Below the pieces are notes generated by a model. The model searched no databases, was not told the DNA's origin, and worked only from the letters and a program-made list of their open reading frames with translations. This document shows positions 36,088 through 43,693 of a stretch of DNA of 64,000 nt, piece by piece. Every line of letters begins with the position of its first letter. The first letter of the stretch is position 1. The position numbers and the translations under genes are program-made. Source of the DNA: an uncultured Gemmatimonadota bacterium (lineage in GTDB: Bacteria > Gemmatimonadota > Gemmatimonadetes > Gemmatimonadales > Gemmatimonadaceae); contig CADEDA010000009.1 of assembly GCA_902825965.1 (NCBI GenBank), positions 85,585 through 149,584 of the forward strand, given 5' to 3'.

Positions 36088-36254
36088 CGGTCTGTCCTCG
36101 CGACGAAGTAGGGTCGGCTGCGCTGCCGGGGCGGATCCACCGGCGCAACATAGGCCTCAAGGCAGCGTCGAACGAGGCATGCGGGAATCGACACGGGGTC
36201 GGCACCGGTGGTTCCCGGCCCGACCCCGCACCGATCAACCATCCACCATCCCAC

Positions 36255-36728
36255 TCAGCTTCTATTGAAGAACTCGGGCGGCTGGATCCCCAACGCACGC
36301 AGGTACACATACGCCTGCCCGCGATGATGCACTTCGTTGTCGACCGCGTACAGGAACAGGTCGTAGATCGGCCCCTCGTACATGCCGAAGGCCTTGTCGT
36401 GCTGCTGCCACTGCTCCGGGCGGATCTTCGGGAACAGCGCATCGATCTCAGCCGTGGCCGCGTCCCACTCCTTGAGCGCGTCGGCCTTGCTCAGGGCACG
36501 CGGCTCCCAGGTCGTCGTCCAGTCCTTGTGGACGAAGCCCCGCAGCGACGGGACGGCGATCGCGAGCATCTCCTGCACCAGCGCACTGAAGCTGCGCATG
36601 CCGCCGATCGAGAAGGTCTCGAACTGGTCCGCCGGGAACGCCTCGATCAGGCGACGCGTGACGCGGCGATGACCCTGCCAGTGGGCGAGCAGCTGCTCGG
36701 GCGTGAGGACGACTGCGGGGGCTGCCAT
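36255..36728 (-). CDS. DinB family protein
   Basis: The product has 157 residues from ATG 36728. The DinB/YfiT-like four-helix bundle shows LTPEQLLAHWQGHRRVTRRLIEAFP, SFSALVQEMLAIAV, and the metal-site helix FLYAVDNEVHHRGQAYVYLRALGIQPPEFF (His-His before RGQ). Such proteins are metal-binding, some acting as thiol-dependent transferases or hydrolases. The protein lies upstream of the YciI-ECF42 operon in the same direction. DinB, YciI and ECF sigma genes often cluster, so it may belong to the same regulon. A 24-bp inverted repeat precedes it. Confidence 0.9.
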   Translation of the reverse strand: MAAPAVVLTPEQLLAHWQGHRRVTRRLIEAFPADQFETFSIGGMRSFSALVQEMLAIAVPSLRGFVHKDWTTTWEPRALSKADALKEWDAATAEIDALFPKIRPEQWQQHDKAFGMYEGPIYDLFLYAVDNEVHHRGQAYVYLRALGIQPPEFFNRS

Positions 36729-36762
36729 GGAGACCTCGTCGGGTGGAGATATGGAAGGAGAT

Positions 36763-36786
36763 CCGAACAATTCGGTGTTTGTTCGG
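36763..36786. promoter_or_regulatory. inverted repeat upstream of the DinB gene
   Basis: CCGAACAA (36763-36770) and TTGTTCGG (36779-36786) are perfect 8-bp arms around an 8-base spacer. The spacer itself starts TTCGG, making a second short dyad (36763-36775). It lies 35-58 bases before the DinB start codon, a fitting place for an operator or a leader hairpin. Confidence 0.4.
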
Positions 36787-36826
36787 CCGCCACCAACCTA
36801 TCCCGCCCGTGCGTCGCCGGCAAGCC

Positions 36827-37444
36827 TCAGGAGGGAGGCGTGACGAACAGGTCGATCTGCGGCGCCTGCGTCGGGAGCGCCAGCACCTGCATCACCCGGG
36901 CGATCCAGCCGTCGCGGTGATGCGCGTCGAGCCGGATCACCGGCACCTCGAAGGCCGCGATCAGCTCGTCGATGGTCTGGTCGATCTGCACCTGGAAGCC
37001 CGGACTCACCGCGCGTTTGCCGTCGAACGACGGGGCCTCCGTGACCGGCACCTTGAACAGCGCATCGTAGCCGGCGATCCAGTCGCGGACCAAGGCGTCG
37101 AGCGCCGCGATGCGGCCCACGCGGGCGACCAAGTACGCATAGTTGTCGAGCACCGAACGGTCGCAGATCACCACCTCGTTCTGCGCGACCGTCGCCAGTT
37201 CCTCGGCGATCTGCGTGTGGAGGATCCACGCCTGCGCATCGAGCGTGGTGTCCTCGTTGATCGGCAGCGGGCAGCGCCGCGCGACCTCCTTCACCAGGTC
37301 CACGCCGAGGTCCAGCCGCTTGAGCTGCGAGGCGAGATCGAAACACAGCGTGGTCTTCCCCACCCCGTGCGACCCCACGAACGCCACCTTGAGCCGACGC
37401 CGGCCGAAGGCATCGAGCGGCAGGGCATCGCGGGGGGCGGTCAT
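36827..37444 (-). CDS. AAA_28-type P-loop ATPase/kinase
   Basis: The product has 205 residues from ATG 37444. The Walker A motif is GSHGVGKTT (24-32). Downstream are LVKEVARRCPLPINEDTTLDAQAWILHTQIAEE, VVICDRSVLDNYAYLVARVG (a DRSVLDN Walker B-like/kinase motif) and FQVQIDQTIDELI. This pattern is that of the AAA_28 family, related to NadR-type ribosylnicotinamide kinases and thymidylate-kinase-like proteins; the substrate is unknown. It is last in a minus-strand run after uppS and the DUF4173-like gene (32-base gap), so it may be co-transcribed with them. Confidence 0.82.
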   Translation of the reverse strand: MTAPRDALPLDAFGRRRLKVAFVGSHGVGKTTLCFDLASQLKRLDLGVDLVKEVARRCPLPINEDTTLDAQAWILHTQIAEELATVAQNEVVICDRSVLDNYAYLVARVGRIAALDALVRDWIAGYDALFKVPVTEAPSFDGKRAVSPGFQVQIDQTIDELIAAFEVPVIRLDAHHRDGWIARVMQVLALPTQAPQIDLFVTPPS

Positions 37445-37476
37445 CCGGGGATGGTAACCGCCCCCGCGGCTCAGGG

Positions 37477-38976
37477 TCAACGCGTCGTCGTGCACCCCCA
37501 GCGCACCGCGAGTCCGTCGGTGCTCAACTCGTGCGCACGCGCGCGCCACAGCGCGACGTTCGACGCCCGCCAGTCGTCCCCGCGGCGACGCGGGGCCTTC
37601 CAATGCGCCTCCACCGCCGCTGCGAGCGCGGCGCAGGTCGCGGCCGGCAGGCCCGGCGCGTGGCGCACCAGTGCGGGCACCGCGTCGGCCGACAGCGTGG
37701 CGAGATGTGCCGCGTCGAAGGTCGCGCCCGCGCGGGCGCGTCCGAGCTGGTTGCGCGCGATGATCGCATCGGGGTTGGCGAGATTCTGCGTGTGCACCCA
37801 CACCGACGCGACCACCAGCAGGCCCGGCACGAAGCGCAGGCGGTCGCCGAGCAGAACGGTCCGCGCGAACCATCCGAGCGACACCGCCACACCCACGAGG
37901 ATGAAGAACGCCATCAGGCGGTCCTCGCTCAGGCCGAAGGCGCCGATGTACAGGCGGAGCCGCACGAGTGCCGAGATCATCACCACGGCGGTGAGCAGCA
38001 ACAGCATCCCACCCGCCGCGCGGAACCGCTTCCGGTCCGCCGGCTGGTCCTCCGCGAGCGCGCGGTCCGCCACGAACAGCAGCACCAGCACGAACACACT
38101 CAGCGCCACGAGTTCGAAGAAGCCCGAGCGCGCGTACTCGGCCACCGTGAGTCCCGCGGTCCGCATGACGTACTCCGCGCCACCGAACAGCACGCGGGCC
38201 TGGAGGCCGACGAACGCGGTGAGCAGCGCCGTGAGCCCGTAGAGCGTCGCGGCCAGCGCCCCGAACGGCAGCCGCAGCGTGGGGCCGGGCACGCGCACCA
38301 CGCCACTGCCGTTGAGCCCGCTCGCGCGGTGCAACCAGCCCACACAGACCCACGAGAGGACGGTCGCGAAGATGAAGTGGCCGATGAAGTCCGTGGAGAC
38401 GAAGTCGACCACGCGCTTGGCCGATTCCTTGAAGACCGGATCGGCGGCGCCGAGCAGCGCCGTCGCGATCAGCAACGGCGGGAACGCCAGCGCCAGTCCA
38501 CCGCCGATCACGATGACCCGCGAGGCCAGGCTGCCGCGACCGCTCCCGCCGTCCCCGAGTGCGCGCACCACGGTGGGTGTGCCGACAAGCGCGCCGGTCA
38601 CGGTGGTGAGGCCGGCCGCGATGCCGTCGAGCGCCTGGAAGTCGCGCAGGCGCCGTCCGGTGCCCATCCACACGAGCAGCAGCGCACCGCCCAGGCAGAC
38701 GATGATGTTGAGCGCCAGCAGCCAATCGGCGTCGCGCCAGAGGAGGGCGAACGCACTCCCGGCCGTGGTGGCGAGGACGAAGACCCGGTCGCGCGTCCAC
38801 GGCGCGCCGTCGTCGCTGGCCCCGCGCTGATGCAGCAGCAGGCCCAGGATCGCGAGCGAGGCGAGCACCCAGAGCGCGAAGCCGAGGCCTTCGCCGATCT
38901 GGAACCACAGCAGGTCACCGAGGACGCCGAGTACGAGCGCGAGGGTGAGCAATCGTCCTGCGAGTGCGGCGGGCAT
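37477..38976 (-). CDS. DUF4173/DUF4153-like polytopic membrane protein
   Basis: The product has 499 residues with about twelve predicted membrane helices spread from residue 8 to ~400, and a soluble C-terminal tail (~410-499) rich in Ala and Trp. Features such as VAEYARSGFFELVALSVFVL, LYIGAFGLSEDRLMAFFI and VHTQNLANPDAIIARNQLGRA are those I associate with DUF4173/DUF4153 proteins, of unknown function. Its start overlaps the uppS stop (TGATG), so the two are translationally coupled. This suggests, but does not prove, a role in envelope or polyprenyl metabolism. Confidence 0.82.
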   Translation of the reverse strand: MPAALAGRLLTLALVLGVLGDLLWFQIGEGLGFALWVLASLAILGLLLHQRGASDDGAPWTRDRVFVLATTAGSAFALLWRDADWLLALNIIVCLGGALLLVWMGTGRRLRDFQALDGIAAGLTTVTGALVGTPTVVRALGDGGSGRGSLASRVIVIGGGLALAFPPLLIATALLGAADPVFKESAKRVVDFVSTDFIGHFIFATVLSWVCVGWLHRASGLNGSGVVRVPGPTLRLPFGALAATLYGLTALLTAFVGLQARVLFGGAEYVMRTAGLTVAEYARSGFFELVALSVFVLVLLFVADRALAEDQPADRKRFRAAGGMLLLLTAVVMISALVRLRLYIGAFGLSEDRLMAFFILVGVAVSLGWFARTVLLGDRLRFVPGLLVVASVWVHTQNLANPDAIIARNQLGRARAGATFDAAHLATLSADAVPALVRHAPGLPAATCAALAAAVEAHWKAPRRRGDDWRASNVALWRARAHELSTDGLAVRWGCTTTR

Positions 38977-39680
38977 CAGCTGGCTCTCCGGTTGATGGCA
39001 CTGGGCACCAGGCCGAACCGCCGTTCACGGGCGGCGAAGTCGGCGAGTACCGTGTCGAGATCCTGCGGGGTGAAGTCGGGCCACAAGGTGTCGATGAACG
39101 CAAGCTCGGCGTACGCGCTCTCCCAGAGCAGGAAATCGGAGAGCCGGCGCTCGCCACCGGTGCGCAGCAAGAGGTCCACGGGCGGCAGGATGGTGCTGCC
39201 TTGGGCGAGTGCGGCGGGGAGTCCGAGGGTCGTGCGGCTGGGGGCGAGCGACTCCTGCAGCGAGACGCGCGACGAGTAGTCGATCGCGAGTCGCAGGTGC
39301 AGCGCGCGCCCCGGGGCCGAGGCGCACTCGAGCTCGCTCAGTGCGCGGCGCAGCGCCGCGGGCAGGCGGTCCCGGCGGCCGATGGCGCTCACGCGGACGC
39401 CGTTGGCGACCAGGCTCGCGAGCCGCGTGCGGCACTGCGACTCGAGGAGTTCGAGCAAGGCGTTCACCTCCACCGCGGGTCGCGACCAGTTGTCGGACGA
39501 CATCGCGTACACGGTGAGTTGCTCGATGCCGCGCGTCGCGCAGTGTTCGACGATGGGCTTGAGGGCGCGCGCACCCGCGACGTGTCCCATCCATCGCGGC
39601 CGTCCCCGACGCTCGGCCCAGCGTCCGTTGCCATCGAGGATGATGGCAAGATGCATCGGAAGTTGTGGAGTACTTTGCAT
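38976..39680 (-). CDS. uppS: isoprenyl transferase (undecaprenyl diphosphate synthase family)
   Basis: The product has 234 residues from ATG 39680; an ATG at 39656 (MHLAIILD) is an alternative. Motifs are HLAIILDGNGRWAERRGRPRWMGHVAGA (catalytic Asp in LDGNGRW), LTVYAMSSDNWSRP, and DLLLRTGGERRLSDFLLWESAYAELAFIDTLWPDFTPQDLD. The enzyme condenses isopentenyl diphosphate onto farnesyl diphosphate with cis geometry to give the lipid carrier for peptidoglycan and other envelope glycans. No cdsA or dxr gene adjoins; instead the DUF4173-like gene follows. The CTTTGCA-TCG-TAAAG motif (39673-39687) covers the first start codon. Confidence 0.95.
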   Translation of the reverse strand: MQSTPQLPMHLAIILDGNGRWAERRGRPRWMGHVAGARALKPIVEHCATRGIEQLTVYAMSSDNWSRPAVEVNALLELLESQCRTRLASLVANGVRVSAIGRRDRLPAALRRALSELECASAPGRALHLRLAIDYSSRVSLQESLAPSRTTLGLPAALAQGSTILPPVDLLLRTGGERRLSDFLLWESAYAELAFIDTLWPDFTPQDLDTVLADFAARERRFGLVPSAINRRAS

Positions 39681-39687
39681 CGTAAAG
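39673..39687. promoter_or_regulatory. CTTTGCAnnnTAAAG motif at the uppS start
   Basis: CTTTGCATCGTAAAG has outer dyad arms CTTT/AAAG, extended to ACTTT/AAAGT. It matches 12 of 15 bases with 40821-40835, next to the promoter of the winged-helix regulator operon. It spans the uppS ATG at 39680, so a bound protein could block uppS expression. Confidence 0.4.
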
Positions 39688-39779
39688 TTTCGCCTCAAAA
39701 AAAAGGGGTCGAACCAGCAGGGTACGGGTGGCCTGGGCCACGGCGGTCGCGGACCTGCCGACCGCCGCGGCGGGTCACG

Positions 39780-40157
39780 TCATCCACCGACGCGGCGGAT
39801 CAAGGCTTCCATGTGGGACAGGTACTGCTCGAGCGCGCGGCGTCCTGCCGCGGTGATGCGATACTCCGTGCGCGGGATGCGACCGTCGAAGCCCTTCTTG
39901 CACGAGACGTATCCGGCGTCCTCGAGCTTGCGCGCATGCACGGACAGGTTGCCGTCGGAGGTATCGAGCAAGGCCCGCAGTTCCGTGAACGTGAGCATCT
40001 CGTGCACCGCGAGCGCGCTCACGATGGCGAGGCGCAGCCGCTCGTGGATGACGCGGTCGAGCGCGAGCGGCGCGGCCGCGTCGCCGTCGAGGGCCTTCAA
40101 GGTCGTTTCGGCGGGCGAGTCTGCTCGCACCGCGCGGACTGTCGAACGCTTAGCCAC
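39780..40157 (-). CDS. winged-helix transcriptional regulator
   Basis: The product has 125 residues from GTG 40157. The fold is LDRVIHERLRLAIVSALAVHEMLTFTELRALLDTSDGNLSVHARKLEDAGYVSCKKGFDGRIPRTEYRITAAGRRALEQYLSHME: an ArsR/MarR-type winged helix (HTH_34-like) with SDGNLSVHARKLEDAGYV as the recognition region and a beta-wing FDGRIPRTEYRIT. No metal-binding cysteines are present. It overlaps the stop of the upstream membrane-protein gene by 8 bases, a common pairing in which the regulator controls its own operon. The repeated CTTTGCAnnnTAAAG sites nearby are its likely targets. Confidence 0.88.
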   Translation of the reverse strand: MAKRSTVRAVRADSPAETTLKALDGDAAAPLALDRVIHERLRLAIVSALAVHEMLTFTELRALLDTSDGNLSVHARKLEDAGYVSCKKGFDGRIPRTEYRITAAGRRALEQYLSHMEALIRRVGG

Positions 40158-40782
40158 CGTGCCTCCGGACGATCCAGATACCGAACCCGATCTGCACCAC
40201 GCCGAATCCCAGCGCGAGGAACAACGTGCCGCTGAGCGGCGGAATGAGCAGGGTGAGCGTGCCCAAGGCCATGAAGGCGAGTCCCATGAGCGGGACAGCG
40301 CGTACCGAGTACGCCCCGGCCGTCATCACGCCGACGCCGTAGAGCAGCAACCAGACCCCGGGCAGCACCCGTGGCACCGCGGACCCCGCCTCCCAGATCC
40401 CCACCGGCTCGATCACCGCGAACGTGATCACCGCGCCCGCGACGATCGCCGGCCAGAACCCGAGCAGGAACTTGCGGGCCGGCATACTGAGCACGAACGA
40501 CGCGTCCGGCGCGAGGCGTCGGCGCATCTTCCGATGGATGGCGACCAGGGCGATGGACGCGGCGAAGACCGCCTCCACCAGCCAGAGCGCGATCCAGGCA
40601 CCGGCACTTTCCATGAACGTCGCCACCCAGGTCGTCACCAACGCCGACGCGCCGACGCCGATCAGTCCCCAGCCGGGGACGTCGGTGAAGGCGGAGGCGC
40701 TCTCCATCGTCTGGCGGATGAAGGAGAGGTCCCGTAGGGCGCGGTCCTGGAGATCCGGGACCTTGCGGAGCGGTGCGGCCAT
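40150..40782 (-). CDS. six-helix membrane protein paired with winged-helix regulator
   Basis: The product has 210 residues from ATG 40782. A short soluble N-terminus (DLQDRALRDLSFIRQTMESASAFTDVPG) precedes about six membrane helices. The sequence around FTDVPGWG.IGVGA, then a basic loop HRKMRRRLAPD, is typical of membrane proteins that sit beside HTH_34-type regulators in Acidobacteria and Gemmatimonadota; the function is unknown. A sigma-70-type promoter sits so close to the ATG that the transcript should be leaderless. Confidence 0.82.
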   Translation of the reverse strand: MAAPLRKVPDLQDRALRDLSFIRQTMESASAFTDVPGWGLIGVGASALVTTWVATFMESAGAWIALWLVEAVFAASIALVAIHRKMRRRLAPDASFVLSMPARKFLLGFWPAIVAGAVITFAVIEPVGIWEAGSAVPRVLPGVWLLLYGVGVMTAGAYSVRAVPLMGLAFMALGTLTLLIPPLSGTLFLALGFGVVQIGFGIWIVRRHGG

Positions 40783-40788
40783 GGCTGC

Positions 40789-40817
40789 AGTATCGGTCAG
40801 AGGGTCGTGTCTGTCAA
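40789..40817 (-). promoter_or_regulatory. sigma-70-type promoter giving a leaderless transcript
   Basis: On the minus strand TTGACA (40817-40812), 17 bp, GATACT (40794-40789). The -10 ends six bases before the ATG at 40782, so transcription should begin at or next to the start codon. The CTTTGCAnnnTAAAG motif lies three bases upstream of the -35. Confidence 0.75.
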
Positions 40818-40820
40818 GTG

Positions 40821-40835
40821 CTTTGCAGTATAAAG
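40821..40835. promoter_or_regulatory. CTTTGCAnnnTAAAG motif at the regulator operon promoter
   Basis: CTTTGCAGTATAAAG shares its two outer blocks with the copy at the uppS start. It abuts the -35 of the membrane protein/regulator operon and lies 72 bases before the serine hydrolase start on the other strand, so one bound protein could affect both directions. Confidence 0.45.
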
Positions 40836-40906
40836 TCGACTGGCACCCCACCCACCCTTCCACCCCCGCGATGGACGCAGGACGCCGGAGGTGGGAAGTT
40901 GGTGCC

Positions 40907-42199
40907 ATGGACTACCCTACCCCCGCCATCCGACGCGCCGGCCCCCCCGGACTCTCGGCGCTCGCGACACTCGCGCTCTGCGCGATCCTCGGCAGCACGG
41001 CCCTGCCCGCCCAAGCGGGACGCGCCTTCGACCCCGCCCGACTCCGTCGGCTCGACGCCTACCTGCAGCAGAGCGTCGATTCCCAGTGGATCGCCGGCGC
41101 CGTTGCCCTCGTCCTCCGTGACGGGCAGGTCGCCTATGAACGCGCCGTGGGCTGGGCCGATCGCGAGGCCAAGCGCCCCATGACCAGCGACGCGATCTTC
41201 CGCATCGCGTCCCAGACCAAGGCCATCACCAGCGCGGCCATCCTCATGCTCGTGGAAGAGGGCCGCATCGCGCTCAACGACCCCGCGTCCAAATGGATGC
41301 CCACGTTCCGGAACACCGTGGTCGCCTCGCGCGCCGATTCCGGGCGCACGCTGGCGCCCGCCGCGCGCCAGATCACGGTGTTCGACCTGCTGACCCACAC
41401 GGCAGGCATCTCCTACGGCACCGACGCGTTCGTGGCGGAGCGTTACCGCGCGGCCGGCCTGGGACCTGCCGCCGGTTGGGGCTGGTACACCGCGGACAAG
41501 GATGAGGACGTCTGCACCACGATGGACCGCCTGGGGACCCTGCCCTTCGTCGAGCAGCCGGGCCAGCGGTTCGTGTACGGCTACAACACCGACATCCTGG
41601 GCTGCATCGTCGAGCGCGCGAGTGGCATGCCGCTCGACCGCTTCATCAAGGAGCGCATCACCACGCCGCTGAGAATGGTCGACACCGACTTCTTCGTGCC
41701 CCGCGACAAGGCGGGCCGACTGGTCGCGGTCTATCGCAGCGACGCGGACGGCCGCGTGGTGCGCGCGGACACCGGCGCCCGTGGCCAAGGGCACTACGTG
41801 GACGGGCCGCGGCGCAACTTCGCCGGCGGCGCCGGCCTCACCTCGACGGCGCGGGACTACGCGCGATTCCTCGAAGCCATCCGCCGCGGTGGCGCCCTCG
41901 AGGGCGCGCGGATCCTGTCACCGCGCGCGACGCAACTCATGACCACCAACCAGATCGGCACGCGCTACAACGCCAACGGACTTGGCTGGGGCCTGGCGTT
42001 CGAGACGGTGGATCGCCTCGGCGCCAGCGGCTTCAGCCCCGTCGGCACGTTCGGCTGGGGCGGCGCCTACGCGACCATCTACTCGGTGGATCCGAGCAAC
42101 CGCCTCGTGCTCGTGCTCATGCTCCAGAACGTGCCCAGCAGCGCCGATGTCCGCTCCAAGTTCGCCACGCTGGTCCACCAGGCCCTTCTCGAACCCTGA
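40907..42199 (+). CDS. secreted serine hydrolase, beta-lactamase (class C) fold
   Basis: The product has 430 residues from ATG 40907 (GGAGG lies 15 bases upstream). It has a signal peptide to ~ALPAQA (residue 39). The nucleophile motif is Ser102-Gln-Thr-Lys105 (RIASQTKAITSAAILML); the second motif is YGYN, in the usual Y-x-N position; LLTHTAGISYG and a late FGWGGAYAT loop (in the KTG position) complete the family pattern. Typical activities are esterase, D-aminopeptidase or carboxypeptidase. The RidA gene starts 14 bases after the stop, so the two probably form one transcript. Confidence 0.9.
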   Translation: MDYPTPAIRRAGPPGLSALATLALCAILGSTALPAQAGRAFDPARLRRLDAYLQQSVDSQWIAGAVALVLRDGQVAYERAVGWADREAKRPMTSDAIFRIASQTKAITSAAILMLVEEGRIALNDPASKWMPTFRNTVVASRADSGRTLAPAARQITVFDLLTHTAGISYGTDAFVAERYRAAGLGPAAGWGWYTADKDEDVCTTMDRLGTLPFVEQPGQRFVYGYNTDILGCIVERASGMPLDRFIKERITTPLRMVDTDFFVPRDKAGRLVAVYRSDADGRVVRADTGARGQGHYVDGPRRNFAGGAGLTSTARDYARFLEAIRRGGALEGARILSPRATQLMTTNQIGTRYNANGLGWGLAFETVDRLGASGFSPVGTFGWGGAYATIYSVDPSNRLVLVLMLQNVPSSADVRSKFATLVHQALLEP

Positions 42200-42213
42200 C
42201 CGAGTCCGCGCCC

Positions 42214-42594
42214 ATGCGCACGCATACGTTCTCCCCCAACGGTCCCGCGGCCATCGGCCCGTACTCCCACGGCGTCTGGGCCGGTGACCTGCTCTACCTC
42301 TCCGGGCAGACGCCCATCGACCCCGCGACCGGGGCGCTCGTCACAGGCGACGTCGCCGCGCAGACCCACCGCGTGTTCGACAACCTGCAGGCGGTGCTGC
42401 ACGACAGCGGGCTCACCATGGACCACGTGATCAAGTGCAACGTGTACCTGGTGGACATGCGGGACTTCGCACAGATGAACGGCGCCTACGAGTCGCGATT
42501 CACCAAGCCCTTCCCCGCGCGCACCACCGTCGCCGTCGCGGGCCTCCCGCTGGGTGCACGCGTCGAGATCGAGCTCGTCGCCCGACGTTCCTGA
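42214..42594 (+). CDS. RidA family deaminase
   Basis: The product has 126 residues, the standard size. Motifs are GPYSHGVWAGDLLYLSGQTPIDPATGAL, VFDNLQAVLHDSGLTMDHVIKCNVYLVDMRDFAQMNGAYESRF, and PARTTVAVAGLPLGARVEIELVA, including the Arg of the substrate-binding ARTTV and the late Glu of VEIE that aligns with Glu120 of RidA. RidA-type proteins hydrolyse reactive enamine/imine intermediates released by PLP enzymes. It is cytoplasmic, unlike the exported hydrolase just upstream, so the pairing may be transcriptional only. Confidence 0.93.
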   Translation: MRTHTFSPNGPAAIGPYSHGVWAGDLLYLSGQTPIDPATGALVTGDVAAQTHRVFDNLQAVLHDSGLTMDHVIKCNVYLVDMRDFAQMNGAYESRFTKPFPARTTVAVAGLPLGARVEIELVARRS

Positions 42595-42627
42595 CCCCGC
42601 ACCCCCAGTGGCGGTGCGCGCCACCCC

Positions 42628-42669
42628 TTGACTCCTGCATCGCGGTTCGCCTGATTTAGTACGTCCTAA
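42628..42669 (+). promoter_or_regulatory. promoter region with DtxR/MntR-like TTAG-N6-CTAA dyad
   Basis: TTGACT (42628-42633) is followed 18 bp later by TGATTT (42652-42657), a plausible -35/-10. The dyad TTAG-N6-CTAA (42656-42669) overlaps the -10, and half-sites like TTAGG/CCTAA are typical of DtxR-family boxes. It is placed to let the encoded metalloregulator repress its own feo operon. Confidence 0.5.
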
Positions 42670-42685
42670 CTTTAAAGGCGCCACC

Positions 42686-43693
42686 GTGCCAGACCCGCGA
42701 CTCGCTCTCCTCGTCTTCGGATTCCTCCTGGTGATCACCCTCGTGATCGCCTGGCCGCGTCGCGGCATCGCCGCGCGGCTACTGCGCCAAACCCGCCGCT
42801 CGGCACGCGTCCGCGCGGAGGATGCCCTCAAGTACCTGTACCATCGGGCCGAGGACGGCCACACCGTGCACGTGGACGCACTCGCCGGCGCGCTGCAGCT
42901 CTCGCGGGAGCAGGCGCAGGACGTGCTCGAGTCACGCATCGCGGCCGGTCAGGTGCAGCGCATCGGCACCACCTTCTCCCTCACCGAGGCCGGACGCCGG
43001 GAAGCGCTGCGCATCGTGCGCACGCATCGGCTGGTGGAGCACTACCTCGCCGAACGCACCGGCCTGCGCGCCGAGGAGTGGCACGAGGTCGCCGAGGAGC
43101 GCGAGCACCTCTTCACGACCGAGGAGATCGAATCGCTCTCGCGGCGCCTGGGCGACCCGCGATTCGATCCACACGGTGACCCGATCCCGATGGCCACCGG
43201 CGAGATGCCGGCGCAGACACCCTCGCTGCTCGCGGCCCTGGAGCCCGGTGAGGCCGGCATCATCGTGCACCTCGAGGACGAACCCGCCCCACGCTTCCAC
43301 AAGTTGCGCCAGCTCGGATTCGAGCTCGACAAGCGCCTCGTGGTGCGGGCGCGGAGTTCGGTCACGGCGGAACTCGAGCTCGACGGCAGGGTCGTCTCCG
43401 TCCCGCCGGACTACGAGCTGGCGGTGGGCGTGATGGCGACCGACGGTGGCGGCACCGTGCAGCCCCGCACCCTCGATGACATCGACATCGGCGAGAGTGC
43501 CCGCGTCGCGCGACTTTCGAGCGAATGCCGCGGCGCACAGCGCCGGCGGCTGCTGGACCTCGGCGTCGTGCCGGGCACCAGCATCACGGCCGAGATGCGC
43601 AGCGCGGCCGGCGACCCCATCGCGTACCGCATCCGCGGCGCGCTCATCGCGCTGCGTCGGCAGCAGGCCCAGTGGATCGAGGTGGACGCATGA
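42686..43693 (+). CDS. membrane-anchored DtxR-type metalloregulator fused to two FeoA domains
   Basis: The product has 335 residues from GTG 42686. Residues 5-23 form a membrane helix (LALLVFGFLLVITLVIAWP). A DtxR-type winged helix and dimerisation domain follow (AEDALKYLYHRAEDGHTVHVDALAGALQLSREQAQDVLESRIAAGQV, then ALRIVRTHRLVEHYLAERTGL...EEWHEVAEEREHLFTTEEIESLSRRLGDPRFDPHGDPIP, with the family's metal-ligand-like E/H residues). Then come two SH3-like FeoA domains: ~180-255 (LAALEPGEAGIIVHLED...KLRQLGFELD) and ~262-333 (LDDIDIGESARVARL...RRLLDLGVVPGT). It overlaps feoB by an ATGA, so it supplies both the regulator and the FeoA function of this iron-uptake operon. Confidence 0.88.
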   Translation: MPDPRLALLVFGFLLVITLVIAWPRRGIAARLLRQTRRSARVRAEDALKYLYHRAEDGHTVHVDALAGALQLSREQAQDVLESRIAAGQVQRIGTTFSLTEAGRREALRIVRTHRLVEHYLAERTGLRAEEWHEVAEEREHLFTTEEIESLSRRLGDPRFDPHGDPIPMATGEMPAQTPSLLAALEPGEAGIIVHLEDEPAPRFHKLRQLGFELDKRLVVRARSSVTAELELDGRVVSVPPDYELAVGVMATDGGGTVQPRTLDDIDIGESARVARLSSECRGAQRRRLLDLGVVPGTSITAEMRSAAGDPIAYRIRGALIALRRQQAQWIEVDA

